The notes beneath the pieces are model-generated. The model worked only from the letters and a program-made list of their open reading frames with translations, was not told the origin of the DNA and made no database searches. Positions 61,852-64,000 of a stretch of DNA of 64,000 nt are shown here, one piece after another. This DNA comes from Clostridiales bacterium (GTDB lineage: Bacteria; Bacillota; Clostridia; Oscillospirales; Oscillospiraceae), in the NCBI GenBank assembly GCA_020859945.1, contig JAJBVG010000019.1, positions 1 to 64,000 on the forward strand. The letters run 5' to 3'. The stretch's first letter is position 1, and every line of letters starts with the position of its first letter. The translations under genes and the position numbers were made by a program.

Positions 61852-61901
61852 GATTTTTCTCCACCGTAAAACTTCATCTGGTTTTATCATTCTACCACTT
61901 T

Positions 61902-61992
61902 GCAGAAGTACTCAAGTGGCCGAAGAGGCGCCCCTGCTAAGGGTGTAGGGCGGGAGACCGTCGCGAGGGTTCAAATCCCTCCTTCTGCGCCA
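61902..61992 (+). tRNA. tRNA-Ser(GCT)
   Basis: A class II tRNA with acceptor stem GCAGAAG/CTTCTGC, discriminator G and encoded CCA. The anticodon arm CGCCC-CTGCTAA-GGGTG gives GCT (61936-61938). A long variable arm (TAGGGCGGGAGACCGTC) and T-loop TTCAAAT are visible. It is 50 bases after the first tRNA, probably in the same transcript. Confidence 0.95.
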
Positions 61993-61993
61993 A

Positions 61994-62033
61994 AAATCCG
62001 TTGAACTTGTTAAGAGTTCAGCGGATTTTTTTA
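61994..62033 (+). terminator. Terminator of the tRNA pair
   Basis: AAATCCGTTGAAC pairs with GTTCAGCGGATTT and is followed by a T-run. Confidence 0.9.
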
Positions 62034-62099
62034 TCGTTTATCGGGCTTTTGGGGGTAAAAAAGCAAGGGCCAGATTTTTCTGACCCCTGAATTTACCCC

Positions 62100-62500
62100 T
62101 TAGCGGGTTGAGTTTGATGAACCCAGGCGGAAATCATGTTACGTCTTGAGCCTGTCGAAAAACGACAGGCTCTCGACCAAAATCGCGGATTTTGGTCGAA
62201 AATGCGGCCCCGGCAGCGCACATCGTCGGAGCAGACTTCATATTCTTCGCTTCCGGCTAAAGCCGAAAGCTCATCCATTCCGTTGCTCCTCCTCTCCCGT
62301 CCAAACCCGCTTCGCTGGGCTTTGGCCGGGTTCCCTATGCGCACGTTTGGGGCCTCCGCCGTCAAGCGGCACTTCCGGGGCTTTGCCCCTCCCTGCCTGT
62401 GTGCTTTTGCCGGTACACGCCCGGCTAAAAGCACGGATTTCATTTTATTTTGTTGCTTACGCAACAAAACTCCTGCGGAGGGCTTCTATAACTTTTTGGT
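62100..62500 (-). other. Hairpin-dense non-coding region next to the tRNA-Ser genes
   Basis: About 400 bases without a credible gene. It holds a series of short near-perfect hairpins: AGCCTGTCG/CGACAGGCT, CGACCAAAATC/GATTTTGGTCG, TTCGGCT/AGCCGGAA, CCGC/GCGG, GGGGC/GCCCC, GCTTTTGCCGG/CCGGCTAAAAGC, GTTGC/GCAAC and CTCC/GGAG. ORFs in several frames are low quality and conflict. It could be a structured RNA or the remnant of a mobile element inserted beside tRNA genes. Confidence 0.5.
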
Positions 62501-62505
62501 ACACT

Positions 62506-63597
62506 TTATTCTGTTGGAAATGGCTTTTTTGACAACCTGGTCTTGTCGGCTTCTCCCTCTGGTTCCGGCATCATGGTTGTTATCAGCATCGCATCCCCGA
62601 AGCTGAAAAAACGATACCGTTCCCGCACCGCCTCCTCATAGGCGTGCAAAATATGCTCCCGCCCCGCCAGAGCGGAGACCAGCATCAGCAGGGTGGACTC
62701 CGGCAGGTGGAAGTTGGTCACCAGAGCGTCCAGACATTTAAACCGGTAGCCGGGGTAGATGAAAATTTTTGTCCAGCCCGCGTGGGGGTCCATGGTGCCG
62801 TCCTCATTGGCGAAGGACTCCACCGTCCGGCAGGAGGTGGTGCCCACGCAGACCACCCGGCCTCCGCTGCGCTTGGTCTCGGTGATGAGTTCCGCCGCTT
62901 CGGGGGAGATCACGCAGTATTCGGAGTGCATATCGTGATCCTCGATCTCCTCCGCCTTCACCGGGCGGAAGGTCCCCAGCCCCACGTGGAGGGTCACATA
63001 GCACAGCCGCACCCCCATGGCCTGGATCTGCTCCAGCAGCTCCGGGGTGAAGTGCAGACCCGCCGTGGGCGCGGCGGCGCTGCCCACCACCTTGGAGTAG
63101 ACGGTCTGGTAGCGTTCCTGGTCTTGCAGCTCCTCCTTAATATAAGGAGGCAGCGGCATCCGGCCCAGTTCCTCCAGCACCTCCAGGAAAATGCCCTGGT
63201 AGTGGAATTTGACCAGGCGGTTGCCGTCAGGCAGCACCTCCTGAATCTCCGCGGTGAGCTGGCCGTCGCCGAAGGTCACGGTGGCCCCGGTGCGGAGCTT
63301 TTTCCCCGGACGGACCAGGCATTCCCACACATTGTCCCCCTTGTCCACCAGCAGCAAAATTTCTGCCGCGCCGCCGGTGGGCCGGTGGCCGATGAGACGG
63401 GCGGGCAGCACGCGGGAATCGTTCAGCACCAGGCAGTCGCCGGGGCGCAGGTACTCCGGCAGGTCGTAAAAGTGCCGGTGCCGGATGGCCCCGGTGGTTT
63501 TGTCCAGCACCATTAGCCGGGAGGCGTCCCGTCGCTGGAGGGGGGTCTGGGCGATGAGCTCCTGGGGGAGGTCATAGTAAAAGTCGCTTGTTTTCAT
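62506..63597 (-). CDS. queA: S-adenosylmethionine:tRNA ribosyltransferase-isomerase
   Basis: A 363-residue enzyme that moves the ribosyl part of SAM to 7-aminomethyl-7-deazaguanine in tRNA, making epoxyqueuosine. Typical segments are [76 protein letters not shown] and [19 protein letters not shown]. The ATG at 63597 gives the family start. The protein extends about 20 residues past the usual end (SFGDAMLI), with a charged tail that reaches the hairpin-rich region. Confidence 0.95.
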   Translation of the reverse strand: MKTSDFYYDLPQELIAQTPLQRRDASRLMVLDKTTGAIRHRHFYDLPEYLRPGDCLVLNDSRVLPARLIGHRPTGGAAEILLLVDKGDNVWECLVRPGKKLRTGATVTFGDGQLTAEIQEVLPDGNRLVKFHYQGIFLEVLEELGRMPLPPYIKEELQDQERYQTVYSKVVGSAAAPTAGLHFTPELLEQIQAMGVRLCYVTLHVGLGTFRPVKAEEIEDHDMHSEYCVISPEAAELITETKRSGGRVVCVGTTSCRTVESFANEDGTMDPHAGWTKIFIYPGYRFKCLDALVTNFHLPESTLLMLVSALAGREHILHAYEEAVRERYRFFSFGDAMLITTMMPEPEGEADKTRLSKKPFPTE

Positions 63598-63714
63598 AGA
63601 GTGGTTCTTCCTCTTTTGCAATGGATTTTCCCGGTTGGCGGGGCGTTCTGACGGCGTGAACAATTTTTCGGCGGCGAAAGGCCGTTATTTTATGCTTCTT
63701 TTGCCACTGCCGTC

Positions 63715-63743
63715 TTGACGAAAAAACGGAAATATGCTACGAT
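63715..63743 (+). promoter_or_regulatory. Promoter upstream of the lysine riboswitch
   Basis: TTGACG, 17 bases, TACGAT with an upstream TGC, ending just before the aptamer. Confidence 0.7.
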
Positions 63744-63756
63744 AAGGCCAAGCTAT

Positions 63757-63953
63757 GCAGAATAGAGGCGCGGCATTCATCAGTATCTGTGGAGAGGGCT
63801 TCGGCAGCCCGTCGGTTCCGCAGAGAAAGGGAACGCCGCCGAAGGGTCGCTTCACGCCGGGGCGCGGTCCTGGGCGTCAGGCCAACAGCCTGCCGACTGT
63901 CATCCTGTGGGGACCGCTGGTTCCCGGTACGTTCGGATGGAGAGCTGTCTGCT
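63757..63953 (+). promoter_or_regulatory. Lysine riboswitch (L-box)
   Basis: The conserved blocks appear in order: AGAGGCGCGGC at the 5' side, GAGAGGGCTTCGGCAGCCC, AAAGGGAACGCCGCCGAAGG, GGTCCTGGG, ACTGTCATC and GGATGGAGAGCTGTCTGC, with GCAGA/TCTGC closing P1. The controlled gene lies beyond position 64000 and is probably a lysine biosynthesis or transport gene. The remaining ~50 bases to the window end would hold the expression platform. Confidence 0.88.
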
Positions 63954-64000
63954 TTTGTTTATAACTGCCCCGCCAGGACATTATATACAGGATCAGCCGG

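Noticed and set aside
62136-62606. Overlapping ORFs (62136-62606, 62146-62532, minus 62093-62467) in the hairpin region
   Set aside because: Three conflicting frames, no ribosome binding sites, no family features; the region is better described as structured non-coding DNA.
63755-63964. 69-codon plus-strand ORF at the window end
   Set aside because: It coincides with the lysine riboswitch aptamer.

Overview
The window is a GC-rich chromosomal segment of an anaerobic, endospore-forming member of the Firmicutes. It best fits the Clostridia, family Oscillospiraceae (Flavonifractor, Oscillibacter or Intestinimonas-like gut bacteria). The grounds are dipicolinate synthase genes (spoVFA/B), a YunB-type sporulation gene, a SigH-like sigma factor, a ferredoxin:NADP oxidoreductase pair (NfnAB), FMN and lysine riboswitches and strong AGGAGG ribosome binding sites. 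The genus is inferred and cannot be fixed by eye.

Layout. 1-1151 is a 5'-truncated exonuclease-BRCT gene. 1237-5131 (minus) is the riboflavin operon ribD-ribE-ribBA-ribH behind an FMN riboswitch. 5165-9073 is rpmG-secE-nusG-rplKA and rplJL, the latter with its own promoter and L10 leader. 9099-9872 is a low-GC orphan SLATT-like membrane protein with an internal duplication. 10014-12402 holds a hypothetical protein, a cysteine hydrolase and a lipoprotein. 12496-16970 (minus) is a catabolic operon: DMT transporter, modified RpiB-family isomerase, split transketolase, iron alcohol dehydrogenase. 17186-21619 (minus) has Nif3, an orphan response regulator, an FG-GAP-like lipoprotein, hisC and a DUF951 gene. 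21824-30405 (plus) is murD, three tandem M42 peptidase paralogues, a methionine gamma-lyase-like gene, yunB and ligA. 30763-33041 is nfnAB and 33230-35746 is pcrA. 35881-38027 is a low-GC EcoRI-type adenine methyltransferase plus DUF262-HNH nuclease. 38115-39571 (minus) is spoVFAB. 39806-43658 is a MacAB-like exporter. 43976-48276 (minus) has a membrane protein, a zinc ribbon, sigH and ruvCAB. Then come ridA, small membrane proteins, a phosphoesterase, tsaD-rimI-polA, cardiolipin synthase and dnaE. 60319-61397 (minus) is a proteasome-fold-like hydrolase gene coupled to an HD hydrolase gene. Two tRNA-Ser genes follow, then a hairpin-dense non-coding stretch, queA, and a lysine riboswitch whose gene lies beyond the window.

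Most exciting candidates. (1) The 12.5-17 kb operon combines a split transketolase, an RpiB homologue that has lost residues for ring opening and phosphate binding, a phosphono/sulfo-aldehyde-type Fe-ADH and a DMT exporter. This fits a transketolase-type sulfoglycolysis route or a close variant. (2) A translationally coupled M.EcoRI-like methylase and DUF262-HNH pair sits in a low-GC island and looks like a compact restriction or defence module. (3) A predicted Ntn-hydrolase with Ser1/Asp17/Arg19 in proteasome-like register is coupled to a ppGpp-hydrolase-like HD protein. (4) There is a SLATT-like orphan and a degenerate M42 paralogue between two intact ones. (5) Two families of non-coding repeats each occur twice, and one copy supplies the ligA stop codon.
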